64,000 nucleotides of DNA from Hyphomicrobiales bacterium (GCA_900470195.1 UEIJ01000008.1:62001-126000); one strand, 5' to 3'. Positions 1-9,456 are shown, numbered from the stretch's first letter. Notes: generated by a model from the letters alone, not told the origin. A program made the numbers and translations.

Positions 1-437
1 CCGCGCCGCGTTTTCCGGTCGAAATGCAGGCTGCCGCCATGCGGTGAATAGATACGGGCTACGCGAGACCTGAATACCCGTAAGACTGAGCCGAACAAAC
101 GTGCATAGACCCCACCCTTGGCGCCATGTCCGTGCAATATGTCCGGCTGCAATTTCTTGATGATGCGATATGTTTTATAGGCTGCGGCTGCATCGCCCAA
201 TCCGACGTGGCGCTGCATGGCAATTCGATGAAGGCCGAGCGCGAGCTTTGGCCGTAATTCTTCCAGAAGCGCGTCTTCGCGCGGGCCGCCGGTGCTTGCG
301 TCGCAGACGATGCCGACCGCGTGGCCTTTTTCCGCCTGCAAGTCCACCAGATCGCGAACATGGCGGAAGAGCCCACCGGTCGGTTCGCGGAAACAGTGGA
401 CGATACGCAGTGGGGAGACATTGGTGTCATCAGCCAT
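1..437 (-). CDS. glycosyltransferase, N-terminal part (partial)
   Basis: This is the N-terminal part of a family 4/GT-B type glycosyltransferase, cut by the window edge; 145 codons are visible from the ATG at 437. The start of the protein reads MADDTNVSPLRIVHCFREP, followed by a GGLFRHVRDL segment, then HGHGAKGGVYARL and a YSPHGGSLHF segment. These are the usual glycine/histidine-rich acceptor-side motifs of bacterial GT4 enzymes. It begins 9 bp after the stop of the export lipoprotein gene on the same strand, so the two are probably one operon, and the context is assembly of an exopolysaccharide. The sugar donor and acceptor cannot be read from this fragment. Confidence 0.75.
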   Translation of the reverse strand, partial: MADDTNVSPLRIVHCFREPTGGLFRHVRDLVDLQAEKGHAVGIVCDASTGGPREDALLEELRPKLALGLHRIAMQRHVGLGDAAAAYKTYRIIKKLQPDILHGHGAKGGVYARLFGSVLRVFRSRVARIYSPHGGSLHFDRKTRR

Positions 438-446
438 CAATCGCCA

Positions 447-1037
447 TCAGAACAGACGTTCGCGCACATAGATCGTGTCGCCCGGCAGGATAGGATCTGA
501 AATCAGCACGCGACCGGTCAGAACCTTGCCGTTGAACTGGCGCGTGATGTCGACATTTTCCTGATTGGCACGGGGGCTGAAACCGCCGGCAGCGGCAATT
601 GCCTTCTGTGCGGTCATGCCAGGGACATAGGAATATTGGCCGGCAGCACCAACTTCGCCCATCACGAAAATGGGGCGATAGCGGTCGATTTCCGCGCTGA
701 CGTCCGGGTCGCGCAGGTAGCCGCCGCGCAGCTTCGATGCGATGATGCCTTCCAGCTGTTTGGATGTCTTCCCGCGCGCCGGAATGCTGCCGACGAGCGG
801 GAAGGCTATATAGCCAGCCTGATCGACGCTATAGGTGTTGGTGAGGCTCGGCTGCTCGAAAACCGTAATGCGCACGCGATCACCCGCGTCCAGCATATAG
901 GGCTGGTTCAGCGCTTCGTGGAAAGCGGGCGGGGCAGGGCGATAGCTGGAGCAGGCAGAAAGCGTCATGGCGGCAAGGCCGAGTGCCACGAGCAGAGTGT
1001 GGCCTTTGCGCTTGTTATGAGTTGTCGTCGCCGTCAT
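447..1037 (-). CDS. polysaccharide export outer-membrane lipoprotein (Wza/ExoF type)
   Basis: This 196-residue protein belongs to the Poly_export/SLBB family, which forms the periplasmic and outer-membrane part of capsule or exopolysaccharide exporters. A lipoprotein signal peptide is visible: basic residues up to about 11, a hydrophobic core, then lipobox LSAC with Cys29 as the acylation site. The Poly_export domain follows (about 43-125, with the LDAGDRVRITVFEQP segment), then one SLBB-like unit (about 130-190, VGAAGQYSYVPGMT). It is short compared with Wza (about 380 residues) but usual for the rhizobial short form. It is divergent from the GumC-like gene and lies directly upstream of a glycosyltransferase gene, which supports a role in surface-polysaccharide export. 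Confidence 0.85.
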   Translation of the reverse strand: MTATTTHNKRKGHTLLVALGLAAMTLSACSSYRPAPPAFHEALNQPYMLDAGDRVRITVFEQPSLTNTYSVDQAGYIAFPLVGSIPARGKTSKQLEGIIASKLRGGYLRDPDVSAEIDRYRPIFVMGEVGAAGQYSYVPGMTAQKAIAAAGGFSPRANQENVDITRQFNGKVLTGRVLISDPILPGDTIYVRERLF

Positions 1038-1329
1038 CTTCCGCCTCGGTTCTTCCGAAAAGCATTATTTCCTACGAACGCAATCGACGCGGTATGCCGC
1101 GTGGTTACGAATATCGGTTGCAAGCGTTATCGATTGATTAGGGTTAATGGCTGGTAAAGAAGACAGGTTCCAGCGCAAAAACTTTGCGGCTTGCCGGTGG
1201 CTTATCCCGTTTAACCCTCTGGTTACCTTGTTCCTTTACCGTTCGGCGAGATTCGGGGGTCGTTTACCCCACGCGGGCGAGAGCGGTCGCGCGCCCAAGC
1301 GCACTCGCGAAGTCCATGGAGAATGGTGA
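1038..1329. promoter_or_regulatory. divergent intergenic region of the polysaccharide genes
   Basis: This 292-bp gap separates the export lipoprotein gene (minus) from the GumC-like gene (plus), so it must hold both promoters. A gggttaa at about 1140 and a ttaaccc at about 1210 could form a long-range inverted repeat. I see no convincing sigma70 pair and no coding potential. The short open frames here are out of register with either gene. Confidence 0.4.
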
Positions 1330-3537
1330 ATGGCAGAAGTCGGTCCGTTATCAAAAGATGCAGATATCGATATCGGCGCGCTGTTCGCCAGCCTGCGGCG
1401 CCACTGGCTGTTCATTGTTGTCGGCGCGCTTCTCATGGCGGCGCTTGCTTGGGCCATCTGCCTCCTTCTGACGCCGGATTATCGTGCCGAAGCGCGCATC
1501 ATGATCGAGGCTCGCGAATCCATCTATACCCGTCCCAATGGCGAAACCGCCGCCGAGCGGCCACTATTCGATGCCGAAGGCGTGAAAAGCCAGGTCGAGG
1601 TATTTTCCTCCGGCGAGCTTCTCAAGAAGGTTTCCGACGACCTCAAGCTCACCGATAACGCAGCTTTCACGGCGACCGACGTGAAGCCGTGGACCCAGGC
1701 TCTCATCATGCTGGGCATGCGCACGGACCCGGCGCGGCTGACCCCGGAAGAGCGTGTTTTACAGAAACTTCGCAAAAACATGCAGGTTTTTGCTGTTACC
1801 GCCTCGCGCGTCATCGTGGTGCAATACACATCCGCGGACCCTGAGACAGCTAAGAACGTCGCCAACGCGCTGGCCAATCAATATATCCTGTTCCAGCAGG
1901 CTGCGAAGCTGGCATCGAACGATGATGCGACCGGTTGGCTTGCCCCCGAAATCGACGACCTGCGCAATCGTGTCCGCGATGCGGAAAGGAAGGTCGCGGA
2001 TTATCGTGCTTCGCGTGGACTTCTCACCGGCCAGAGCAACAGCACAATTGCGACACAGCAGCTTTCTGAAGTCTCGACTGAACTTACGCGGGTGCGCACC
2101 AGCCGTGCTTCGGCGGAAGCGAAGGCGGAAAGCATTCGTAAGGCACTCGCCTCTGGTGCTCCCATCGACACGCTGCCGGATGTACTCGCTTCGGGGATGA
2201 TGCAGCGCCTTGCCGAAAGGCGCATTCAGCTCAATGCCCAGATTGCCGATCTCTCGACGACGCTTCTGGACGGTCATCCGCGTATCAAGGCGCTGCGTTC
2301 GCAGCTTGTCGATCTCGACCAGCAGATCAGGAACGAAGGCCGCAAGCTTGTTGCCAGCCTCGATAATGAAGCCTCCGCAGCTAAGCTTCGCGAGGATGAG
2401 CTCAATCGTGAGCTGAACCGGGTGAAGGCACAGGCGGCACAGGCAGGCGATCAGGAAGTCGAGTTGCGCGCATTGGAGCGTGAAGCGGCGGCGCAGCGCC
2501 AGCTTCTGGAAACCTACCTGACGCGCTATCGCGAAGCCGCGTCCCGTACCGACCGCAATTATGTGCCGGTCGACGCCCGGGTTTTTTCTTCCGCCGAGAC
2601 TCCCGCCGTTCCCTATTATCCGATGATACTGCCGATTGTCGGCTCGACCTTCGTGGCGGGCTTGCTGCTGCTGTCGATTTTCGTTCTCTTGCGTGAGTTG
2701 TTCAGCGGGCGCGCATTCGTGACCGCGGATGGCCAGCGGATTGCTGCCGTCGAGGAAATCGAAATGCCGGTTATTGCCGCTGCCGCTGAAGCCGCTTCCG
2801 TGCCGCCATCCGGCTCCGAACGCGAGGATGCGGCTTCCGACGAAACAATTGCCGTGCCACGCCGTTCGTGGAGGATGCCGTTTGCGGCCAAGCCGCCGGT
2901 GTCAGACATACGGAAAACCGTGGAGGAGCTTCCCATGATCGAGCGGGATAAGATCAGCCGGCGCGAGGCCCGAAAGCGCAATCCCAATGGCGTGGAAGCT
3001 GTTGTCGAGCTGCTTGCTGGCGGAAAGCAGAAGCGCATCGTGGCTGTCTCTCCCGAAGGTGATAAGGCATCAGCGGGAACGGTGCGTCTGTTGCGCGAAT
3101 TCGCTGACCGTGGCAAGCGGGCAATTCTCGTGGACATGACGGCACAGGGGACCGTGGGGCTGGCCATGCTGGACGGTGCACGTCTGCCCGGCATTACCGA
3201 GCTTCTGTCCGGCGAGCGGCGGTTCAATGAGGTCATCCATAGCGACCGGTTCTCACAGGCGCATGTCGTGCCGCTGGGTGAGGCCGACCCCGAAATCGCC
3301 ATGCGCTCCGCCGATCGCCTGCCGCTCATTCTCGACGCGCTGGAAACGGTCTATGATTTTGTTGTCGTAGAGTGCGGTCCGTCATCTTCGGAACAGATCA
3401 GGCGCATTGCCGACGGACCTGCTTCCGTCGTGATGAGCATCGTCGACCCGGATGACAAGGGCGTCGCGCTGGCTGCTCTCGACCTCGACCAAGGTGGTTA
3501 TGAAGACGTCGTCATTTTGATGGACGAACCTGCCTGA
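1330..3537 (+). CDS. GumC/ExoP-type polysaccharide chain-length protein with degenerate kinase domain
   Basis: This 735-residue inner-membrane protein combines a Wzz domain with a C-terminal cytoplasmic BY-kinase-like domain, the architecture that sets chain length in Wzx/Wzy polysaccharide systems. TM1 lies at about 26-47 and TM2 at about 430-455, with a long periplasmic coiled-coil (about 190-410, rich in Glu/Arg/Gln) between them. The cytoplasmic part (about 555-735) has the fold order of a CpsD/ExoP kinase, but the Walker A site reads SPEGDKASAG instead of a GxGKT/S loop. The Walker B region ends in VECGPSSSE, without the usual Asp-Thr-Pro, and there is no C-terminal tyrosine cluster. The autokinase is therefore probably inactive. 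The ATG is preceded by GGAG at good spacing. Confidence 0.85.
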   Translation: MAEVGPLSKDADIDIGALFASLRRHWLFIVVGALLMAALAWAICLLLTPDYRAEARIMIEARESIYTRPNGETAAERPLFDAEGVKSQVEVFSSGELLKKVSDDLKLTDNAAFTATDVKPWTQALIMLGMRTDPARLTPEERVLQKLRKNMQVFAVTASRVIVVQYTSADPETAKNVANALANQYILFQQAAKLASNDDATGWLAPEIDDLRNRVRDAERKVADYRASRGLLTGQSNSTIATQQLSEVSTELTRVRTSRASAEAKAESIRKALASGAPIDTLPDVLASGMMQRLAERRIQLNAQIADLSTTLLDGHPRIKALRSQLVDLDQQIRNEGRKLVASLDNEASAAKLREDELNRELNRVKAQAAQAGDQEVELRALEREAAAQRQLLETYLTRYREAASRTDRNYVPVDARVFSSAETPAVPYYPMILPIVGSTFVAGLLLLSIFVLLRELFSGRAFVTADGQRIAAVEEIEMPVIAAAAEAASVPPSGSEREDAASDETIAVPRRSWRMPFAAKPPVSDIRKTVEELPMIERDKISRREARKRNPNGVEAVVELLAGGKQKRIVAVSPEGDKASAGTVRLLREFADRGKRAILVDMTAQGTVGLAMLDGARLPGITELLSGERRFNEVIHSDRFSQAHVVPLGEADPEIAMRSADRLPLILDALETVYDFVVVECGPSSSEQIRRIADGPASVVMSIVDPDDKGVALAALDLDQGGYEDVVILMDEPA

Positions 3538-3548
3538 TTGCCGAATCT

Positions 3549-3585
3549 GATTCTGGAACAATGGCTTGGAACAGGTTCCTGAATC
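3549..3585. terminator. inverted repeat between convergent genes
   Basis: GATTCTGGAAC at 3549-3559 pairs with GTTCCTGAATC at 3575-3585 with one mismatch. It lies between the convergent GumC-like and acetyltransferase genes. There is no long T-run on either side, so it may be a weak bidirectional terminator or a small intergenic repeat. Confidence 0.35.
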
Positions 3586-3601
3586 GGGTTGCCAGCACCC
3601 T

Positions 3602-4738
3602 CTACCTTTTTGCGAACCTGCTGCGCAGCGTCTTGGCCAAACCCCAAAGACGCGGATTTCGCTTGAGACTTCCGGCGACCGCGTTGCGGGCTGATTGCAG
3701 CGCCGTGAAAAGCTTGCCCTTGGCGGAAAGCGGCACGAGTGTGTCGTAGATCGTAAGTTCGATGTCACACCATTCGCGCTTGTATGGCTCATCACCGATG
3801 CCGAAACTGTAGATCGAATGTCCCTGATCGCAACTCCGGCTGATATCCTCGAAGAAGAGGAATTCGCCCGGACTTGCCGTCATCAGTTCGTCTTGCGCGA
3901 TTGCGCCAAACTCAACGGTCGGCCCTGCAATGCCGAACACCTTTCCGATGATCGAACGTATGGTTCCGCCCACCTCAAGAAAGCGCAGTTCGTTCAGTTC
4001 CCCGTCTTTCGTCAGGCCTTCGCGGAAGAAGGCGTTGAAGAAATTGCGCACATTCCCATCGGCGAACGGGTCGCTGATACCCATCTGCCGAAAACGCTGC
4101 GCCTTCATCGCAAAAAAGAGATCGAGAACCTCCGCTGTTTCAGCGTGGCTCCGGGCAGATGTAATTCTCCAGCCTCCGTTTTCTTCATAGCGGCGACCGT
4201 GCTGGCGATGTTTTTTCAGCTTTCGCTTGCGATTGGTGCGATCGAGCACCGCATCAAAGCCTGCATCGAGCGAGACAGCGAGAACCGGATTTGGATTGAT
4301 CCCTCTTTCAAGGACAAGCAGTGGATTGGGTGTGCCTTGCAGTTCAGCAAGCTGGCGTGTCAGCGATAGTGCGTCGATGTCGGGCCGCGCCTTGCGGATA
4401 GCCCCAACCATCTGACGGACCGCCTCGCATCCGGGAACGCTGCCATATTCCTTTCGCAGCCAGGGGAAATTGCAATTGGCGTGGGTTCCGCCGGGATAGC
4501 GTGCAATTTTCACACCCTTATGAATGACGGCTTCCAGCGGCACAAGCAGGATTGGAGTGCTTCCGCGAAAAAGCCCGACGACAAAACTGTCAGCATTGAC
4601 GAAGGCACGCCAGTTATCGATCCAGGCGAGCGATTGAGGCGCGCCATGAATGGCCCCGGCATCTTTCCAGAGCCGCCCGATCTCGCTGAAATCCGTCAGA
4701 ATGCGCGCTGCGACTTCGCCCGCCATTGTCTGCAGCAT
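3602..4738 (-). CDS. FemAB/BioF2-like GNAT acetyltransferase (CelD/BcsL type)
   Basis: This 378-residue protein looks like the Acetyltransf_6 (BioF2/CelD-like) group, double-GNAT-fold proteins often found next to polysaccharide genes. Supporting features are the N-terminal PQSLAWIDNWRAF segment, the basic RTNRKRKLKKHRQHGRRYEE helix in the middle, and the C-terminal block around EFLFFEDISRSCDQGHSIYSFGIGDEPYK, where this family has its acyl-donor domain. A role in acylating a surface glycan or cell-envelope component would fit the neighbouring export genes, but that is inference. It is convergent with the GumC-like gene and has its own promoter region upstream, near the DUF2842 gene. The substrate is not readable from the sequence. 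Confidence 0.7.
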   Translation of the reverse strand: MLQTMAGEVAARILTDFSEIGRLWKDAGAIHGAPQSLAWIDNWRAFVNADSFVVGLFRGSTPILLVPLEAVIHKGVKIARYPGGTHANCNFPWLRKEYGSVPGCEAVRQMVGAIRKARPDIDALSLTRQLAELQGTPNPLLVLERGINPNPVLAVSLDAGFDAVLDRTNRKRKLKKHRQHGRRYEENGGWRITSARSHAETAEVLDLFFAMKAQRFRQMGISDPFADGNVRNFFNAFFREGLTKDGELNELRFLEVGGTIRSIIGKVFGIAGPTVEFGAIAQDELMTASPGEFLFFEDISRSCDQGHSIYSFGIGDEPYKREWCDIELTIYDTLVPLSAKGKLFTALQSARNAVAGSLKRNPRLWGLAKTLRSRFAKR

Positions 4739-4750
4739 CCTAGGATGGGG

Positions 4751-4969
4751 TCAATGTTGTTTTTTGCGCGGCGGCTGTGCCATCCACCAGATGATGCCCA
4801 TGGCGGGGAGAACCCAGAGGATGCCGGTCACGAAGAAATAAAGAAGATGTACCCAGGCGCTTGACTGGGCCAGATGCGCTACCGCGATAATGGTCGCGAA
4901 CACGGCATAGATGATGACCAGTGAAACCAGCAAAAAAGTGCCGATCAGTTTCTTCAGCCGGACGGGCAT
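4751..4969 (-). CDS. DUF2842 small membrane protein
   Basis: This 72-residue protein starts MPVRLKKLIGTF and has two hydrophobic segments (about 8-30 and 40-62), ending in WWMAQPPRKKQH. The pattern LLYFFVTGILWVLPAMGIIWWM matches the alphaproteobacterial DUF2842 family, which is inner-membrane and of unknown function. The frame stays open upstream to 5086, but I chose the ATG at 4967-4969. It has AAAGGAG at ideal distance, and the upstream residues do not look conserved and would run into the ctaA promoter. It is divergent from the heme A synthase gene. Confidence 0.75.
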   Translation of the reverse strand: MPVRLKKLIGTFLLVSLVIIYAVFATIIAVAHLAQSSAWVHLLYFFVTGILWVLPAMGIIWWMAQPPRKKQH

Positions 4970-5120
4970 GGCGCAGTTCTCCTTTTCCCGGTTCATCACT
5001 AACCGGTGAGAGGGGACAGTGAAAGGGCAAAAACGCGGCGGCATGTCGCGTGGCGCCAGCTTGTAACCGTTTGACCTATGCGGCATGTATCCTTCGGCTC
5101 ATTATCAAAGGGTGTATGGC

Positions 5121-6194
5121 ATGACGGCAGCAGCGGCACAGCATGTAGGACAGGGCTTCAGGTCATCGAAAGAGGACCGCGACCGTCGCCTTGTGCGGTA
5201 CTGGCTTTATGCGGTGTTCGTCGTACTGATTGCCATCGTCATGGTCGGCGGGGCCACCCGTATGACCGGATCGGGCCTCTCCATCACCGAATGGAAGCCC
5301 ATTCATGGTGTCGTCCCCCCGCTCAACCATGCTGAATGGGTGGAGGAGTTCGACAAGTATCGTCAGATTCCCCAATACCAGCAGATCAACAAGGGCATGT
5401 CGCTGGAGGAATTCCAGTACATTTTCTGGTGGGAATGGGCGCATCGCCTGCTTGCGCGCTTTGTCGGGTTCCTGGTCGCTGTTCCACTGGCCTTCTTTTG
5501 GGTTACAGGGCGTCTCAAGGGCGGCCTGAAATACCGCATGCTGGGTCTGCTCGCGCTGGGCGGGTTGCAGGGCGCCATTGGCTGGTGGATGGTCGCCTCC
5601 GGCCTGAGTGAGCTGACGAGCGTCAGCCAGTACCGCCTGGCGATCCATCTGACGACAGCCTGTGTCATCATAACGGCGGTATTCTACATTGCGCGCGGGC
5701 TCGCAACCTATACGGAGCGCCCGGCAGAAAGATCAATCCAGCGCTTTGCCGGATGGATCGTGTTCGCAGTACTTGTGCAGATTTATCTGGGCGGCCTCGT
5801 GGCCGGGCTTCATGCCGGACTGACCTATAACACATGGCCGCTGATGGATGGTGCCGTCATCCCGTCCGATCTGTTTATTCAGTCGCCATGGTGGCGCAAC
5901 CTTTTCGAGAACCCGAAGACGGTGCAGTTCGTGCACCGCATGTTCGCCTATACGGTTCTGGTTCTGGCTGTGCTCCACGCCTTGCAGGTCTGGAGGAACG
6001 CCGCTGGAACTACCCATGCGCGCCGTACGATTGTTCTGGTTGGCCTTGTTCTCGTGCAGGCTGTCATCGGCATTGCCACGCTTCTGATGAGCGTTCCGCT
6101 GCATCTGGGACTGACGCACCAGTTCTTCGCACTGATCGTGCTCGCTTTTGCGGTCGCGCACTGGCGCGCAGCCAAGGGTGCTTACGAGGGATGA
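5121..6194 (+). CDS. ctaA: heme A synthase (COX15/CtaA)
   Basis: This 357-residue polytopic membrane protein oxidises the C8 methyl of heme O to give heme A for cytochrome aa3 oxidase. It matches the type 2 (alphaproteobacterial/mitochondrial COX15) group. It has the early motif [20 protein letters not shown], the [12 protein letters not shown] histidine segment, [18 protein letters not shown], the [11 protein letters not shown] histidine segment and [10 protein letters not shown]. Together these supply the four conserved heme-ligand histidines, on eight predicted membrane segments. I chose the ATG at 5121, after an AAAGGG, over the in-frame ATG at 5085. The 3' end overlaps the convergent kinase gene by 13 bp. 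Confidence 0.93.
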   Translation: MTAAAAQHVGQGFRSSKEDRDRRLVRYWLYAVFVVLIAIVMVGGATRMTGSGLSITEWKPIHGVVPPLNHAEWVEEFDKYRQIPQYQQINKGMSLEEFQYIFWWEWAHRLLARFVGFLVAVPLAFFWVTGRLKGGLKYRMLGLLALGGLQGAIGWWMVASGLSELTSVSQYRLAIHLTTACVIITAVFYIARGLATYTERPAERSIQRFAGWIVFAVLVQIYLGGLVAGLHAGLTYNTWPLMDGAVIPSDLFIQSPWWRNLFENPKTVQFVHRMFAYTVLVLAVLHALQVWRNAAGTTHARRTIVLVGLVLVQAVIGIATLLMSVPLHLGLTHQFFALIVLAFAVAHWRAAKGAYEG

Positions 6195-7015
6195 TTTGTC
6201 TGGCGCAAATGCCACAGCACGGCGGCAATCTTCAGTTCCCGCGCTTCGTCCGCGTCGTTGCCGTCCTCGCGATGCCACGCTGCTGAGAGGCAGCCATAGG
6301 CGAACGCGTAATCCAGAATATAGGCGGGATCGCGCCCGATGATCGGTGCAAAATGTTCGGCCATGCGCCGGGCGCGTCCAAGGTCGAGGCAGAGATCATC
6401 CCGGTCGAGCGGATTGTAGAAGATATTGGCCGCGTCGAACGCAGCATCTCCGACAAGCCCGTGCGGATCTATGGCGAGCCAGCCGCGCGGTCCCCTGATG
6501 ATGTTCTCGTGGTGAATATCGCCATGCAGCGGAATGGCCTTGTGCGGCGTCGCCAGCAGATGCTTCGCGACCGCTGTGCCTTCTGCATAGAGCGGGCTTT
6601 CATGCGCTGCCGCAAAAAGGCCGGAAAAGTGTTTGTCCAGCGGCTGCAAGTCAGCCGGTATCGGGGCGGGAGAGGGCGTGTGCAGCGCGCTCAAAACGTC
6701 GCCGAATATGTGCAAACATTCGCCGTCCTTGCCGCGTTTCAGGTGCTCATCGAGGTGATAATCACCCGCATATTCGAGCAGCATCGACGTACCTTTGAGG
6801 CCGTATAATCGTGCCGCACCATGGCCATCCTGCCAGTCGAGATAATGCGCGCCGCGCAGTTCCTCCATCCCGGCCGGTTTCAACTGCTTGATGACAAAAA
6901 CCTCGCCCGGATGATCGATGCGTTCGACCTTCCAGACGAGGCTTGAATGCGTATCGGCCAAAGGCTCATAGGAGCCGATATTCCATTCGACAGGAAATAC
7001 CGGCTGGGTCGTCAT
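6182..7015 (-). CDS. APH-like small-molecule kinase (streptomycin-6-kinase / fructosamine-kinase fold)
   Basis: This 277-residue phosphotransferase has the APH/choline-kinase fold. The catalytic loop reads [11 protein letters not shown] with its catalytic Asp, and the metal-binding motif is IDPHGLVGD. An N-lobe Lys sits in VFVIKQLKP. This pattern is closest to the aminoglycoside/hydroxyurea phosphotransferase (APH 6 hur) group. Chromosomal members are not necessarily resistance genes, and this one lies in a housekeeping operon. Its ATG (7015-7013) overlaps the argC stop by one base (TGATG), so it is probably translationally coupled to argC. Its 3' end overlaps the convergent ctaA gene. The substrate is unknown. 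Confidence 0.75.
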   Translation of the reverse strand: MTTQPVFPVEWNIGSYEPLADTHSSLVWKVERIDHPGEVFVIKQLKPAGMEELRGAHYLDWQDGHGAARLYGLKGTSMLLEYAGDYHLDEHLKRGKDGECLHIFGDVLSALHTPSPAPIPADLQPLDKHFSGLFAAAHESPLYAEGTAVAKHLLATPHKAIPLHGDIHHENIIRGPRGWLAIDPHGLVGDAAFDAANIFYNPLDRDDLCLDLGRARRMAEHFAPIIGRDPAYILDYAFAYGCLSAAWHREDGNDADEARELKIAAVLWHLRQTNHPS

Positions 7016-7950
7016 CAAATATTGCCGAGCATGAGGTTCATGTTCTGGACGGCGGCACCCGATGCCCCCTTGCCGAGATTATCGAGCAAGGCCACCAGAT
7101 TGACCTCCCCGTCGCCTTCAGTGCCGAAGACGAAAAGCTTCATGCCATCCTTGCCGGCAAGCTCTTCTGCATCGATACGCGGAAGCTTCACGCTTTCCTC
7201 AAGCGGCACGACCTCGACAATATCCTGACCGGCATAATGCTCCGTCAGCGCGGCATGAACCGTGGCAAGCGACGGCGATCCTTCGAGTTCGCTCAGGAAC
7301 AGCGGAACCTGCACGATCATGCCCTGCGGGAAGCGGCCCACGCTGGGCGAGAAGATCGGGCGGCGATCCAGACGGCCATGCAATTGCAGTTCCGGAACGT
7401 GCTTGTGACGCAGCGGAAGGCCATAGAGGAAGTTATTTGCCGCCAGATAGTCCGGATGGTTCTTGTCTTCCATCTGCGCAATGAGCTGCTTGCCGCCGCC
7501 GGTGTAGCCGGAAACAGCGTTTACGCTCACCGGATAATCGGCAGGCAGGAGTCCCGCATCGCGCAGGGGGCGAACAAGCGCAATCGCGCCTGTCGGGTAG
7601 CAGCCGGGATTGGCTACGAGGCGCGCCTCGCTGATGCGTTCGCGTTGGCCTTTTGCGAGCTCCGCAAACCCATAGGCCCAGTCGGGATGCACGCGATAGG
7701 CCGTCGACGTATCGATGATGCGGGTCGAGTTGTGACCTTCGAGCAGGGAAACCGCTTCCTTGGAGGCATCATCCGGTAGGCAAAGGATGGCAATATCGGC
7801 AGACCGCAGATAGTCGGCGCGCAAATCCTTGTTGCGGCGCTCGGCTTCCGGGATGGAGATCACTTCAAGATCGTCGCGCTGGGCCAGACGGGTACGGATT
7901 TGCAGGCCGGTTGTGCCGTGTTCGCCATCAATGAAGATTTTCGGTTTCAT
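7015..7950 (-). CDS. argC: N-acetyl-gamma-glutamyl-phosphate reductase, type 2
   Basis: This 311-residue enzyme performs the NADPH-dependent reduction of N-acetylglutamyl-5-phosphate to the semialdehyde in arginine synthesis. The start [15 protein letters not shown] carries the nucleotide-binding loop, and the catalytic cysteine lies in [12 protein letters not shown]. The length, shorter than the approximately 345-residue type 1 enzyme, and the GEHGTTG motif mark the type 2 ArgC of alphaproteobacteria. The ATG has AAAGG upstream. It lies 84 bp downstream of the agmatinase gene and overlaps the kinase gene at its end, giving an ABM-speB-argC-kinase gene row on one strand. Confidence 0.95.
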   Translation of the reverse strand: MKPKIFIDGEHGTTGLQIRTRLAQRDDLEVISIPEAERRNKDLRADYLRSADIAILCLPDDASKEAVSLLEGHNSTRIIDTSTAYRVHPDWAYGFAELAKGQRERISEARLVANPGCYPTGAIALVRPLRDAGLLPADYPVSVNAVSGYTGGGKQLIAQMEDKNHPDYLAANNFLYGLPLRHKHVPELQLHGRLDRRPIFSPSVGRFPQGMIVQVPLFLSELEGSPSLATVHAALTEHYAGQDIVEVVPLEESVKLPRIDAEELAGKDGMKLFVFGTEGDGEVNLVALLDNLGKGASGAAVQNMNLMLGNI

Positions 7951-8034
7951 GCGTTTTGCCTTTGAATTCAGAAAGTTACGGCGATAATCGGAATCGGTGT
8001 TCGAGCTGCTTGAATCAATTTGTGAGCAAGCGTC

Positions 8035-8994
8035 TCATCGTCGTTCTCTCCGTTCGGCCAAAAGGCCCAGATAGTACATTGCGATCGTCGCTCCGGCGAT
8101 GGCTGTTATATCGGCATGATCATAGGCCGGTGCAACCTCGACCACGTCAGCGCCCACGAAGTCAAGAGCCGTCAGCTTACGCAGCACGGACAGCATCTTT
8201 GCCGAGGAAGGGCCGCCCGCAACCGGTGTTCCTGTCCCCGGCGCAAAAGCCGGGTCAAGGCAATCGATGTCGAAGGTCAGATAGGCTTTCCTGCCATTGG
8301 TGCGTTTCAGGATTTCATCGGCAATTGCCGCCGCCGACATATCCTCGACCTCGTGGCCGTAAACGATCTTTATGCCGCAATCTTCCGGCGCGTGGGTGCG
8401 GATGCCGATCTGTATCGAATGGTTCGGATCGATGATCCCGTCGCGTACCGCGCGGCCCACGAAAGAACCGTGGTCGATCCGCTTTCCATCGTCGAACCAA
8501 GTGTCCTGATGCGCATCGAATTGCACCAGCGCCAGCGGGCCATACTTCGCTGCATGAGCTTTCAGAAGCGGCCATGTGACGAAATGATCGCCGCCCAGCG
8601 TCAGCAGGAACGCATCCGATTTCAGGATTTTCGCCGCTTCGCGCTCGATGGTGGCCGGGGTTTTGCTGTGGTTGCCATAATCAAGCAGACAGTCGCCATA
8701 GTCGATGACAGCGAGTTTCTCGAAAAGATCGCGCTCGAACGGATATTGCGGGTCGTTGTCGAAAATGGCCGATGCGCGCCGGATCGCCTGCGGACCGAAA
8801 CGTGCACCGGGACGGTTGGAAACGGCTGCATCGAAGGGAATGCCCCACACAACCGCTTCCGCTCCCTTGAGCGATTTCGTGTATATCCGCCGCATGAAGG
8901 ACAATACGCCGGCATGGGTCGGGTCCGTGGCTGCACCAGTCAGGTTGCGGGCAGTGATCGCGTGGTCGATGGTCTTTGATGGCATGGCGGTCAT
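8035..8994 (-). CDS. speB: agmatinase / ureohydrolase
   Basis: This 319-residue ureohydrolase (arginase/agmatinase family) hydrolyses a guanidino compound to an amine and urea. All binuclear manganese motifs are present: GGDH, QFDAHQD and FDIDCLDP, with the following AFAPGTGTPVAGG and a late VEVAPAYD. These favour agmatinase or a related guanidino hydrolase over arginase. The ATG at 8994 is used, with another at 8985 (MPSKT); neither has a strong ribosome binding site. It lies 30 bp downstream of the ABM gene and upstream of argC, so arginine and polyamine metabolism are grouped here. True specificity (agmatine, guanidinobutyrate or other) is not certain. Confidence 0.88.
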   Translation of the reverse strand: MTAMPSKTIDHAITARNLTGAATDPTHAGVLSFMRRIYTKSLKGAEAVVWGIPFDAAVSNRPGARFGPQAIRRASAIFDNDPQYPFERDLFEKLAVIDYGDCLLDYGNHSKTPATIEREAAKILKSDAFLLTLGGDHFVTWPLLKAHAAKYGPLALVQFDAHQDTWFDDGKRIDHGSFVGRAVRDGIIDPNHSIQIGIRTHAPEDCGIKIVYGHEVEDMSAAAIADEILKRTNGRKAYLTFDIDCLDPAFAPGTGTPVAGGPSSAKMLSVLRKLTALDFVGADVVEVAPAYDHADITAIAGATIAMYYLGLLAERRERR

Positions 8995-9024
8995 CCGAGT
9001 GATAGTCTGGCTTCTATAGCGCTT

Positions 9025-9387
9025 TCATTCGCCTTTGGCATCAAATCCATAAGCGCGTTCCACACGGGCGATGCGCACGCGATAGGCTTCGTACCATTTC
9101 TGGCGCCCGAGCTTCTGCGCGACCAGATGGTCCACATCGCGTTTCCAGGCGCGGATACTTTCCTCGTCAGCCCAGAACGAATTGGTGATGCCGAAACCTT
9201 CCGCGTCGCGCGCGCTTTCAATACCAAGATAACCGGGCTGCCTTGCTGCAAGTTCTCCCATCTGAGCCGCCATGTCTCCATAGCCGTCGTCCTCGCCGCC
9301 AGCATCCTTGCCCATGACACGCTGGGAGGCGAAGGTGACGATCAGATAGGGAGGTTCTGGTGTGACTGCAAAACGACTGGACGACAT
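9025..9387 (-). CDS. antibiotic biosynthesis monooxygenase (ABM) domain protein
   Basis: This 120-residue protein has a single ABM ferredoxin-like domain. It shows the PYLIVTFAS first strand, the helix around MAAQMGELAARQPGYLGIESARD, and the GITNSFWADEESIRAWKRDVDH segment that is typical of the family. Small single-domain members are heme- or quinone-associated oxygenases or of unknown function. I chose the ATG at 9387 because it has GGAG upstream. The longer reading from 9468 runs through the rpsI terminator. It heads the run of genes that includes speB and argC. Confidence 0.75.
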   Translation of the reverse strand: MSSSRFAVTPEPPYLIVTFASQRVMGKDAGGEDDGYGDMAAQMGELAARQPGYLGIESARDAEGFGITNSFWADEESIRAWKRDVDHLVAQKLGRQKWYEAYRVRIARVERAYGFDAKGE

Positions 9388-9427
9388 TCGGCTGGCTCCG
9401 TGCTGGCTGAGTCTCGCATTACATAAC

Positions 9428-9456
9428 AAAAAAGCGGACCCGAAGGCCCGCTTTTT
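9428..9456 (-). terminator. rpsI terminator
   Basis: A GC-rich stem (gcggacc paired with ggcccgc around a cgaa loop) is flanked by A and T runs. Read on the minus strand it is a hairpin followed by U residues, 23 bp after the rpsI stop. It should end the rplM-rpsI transcript. Confidence 0.8.

Noticed and set aside
8116..8979. Plus-strand open frame of 287 codons
   Set aside because: It is antisense to the agmatinase, whose manganese motifs are all intact.
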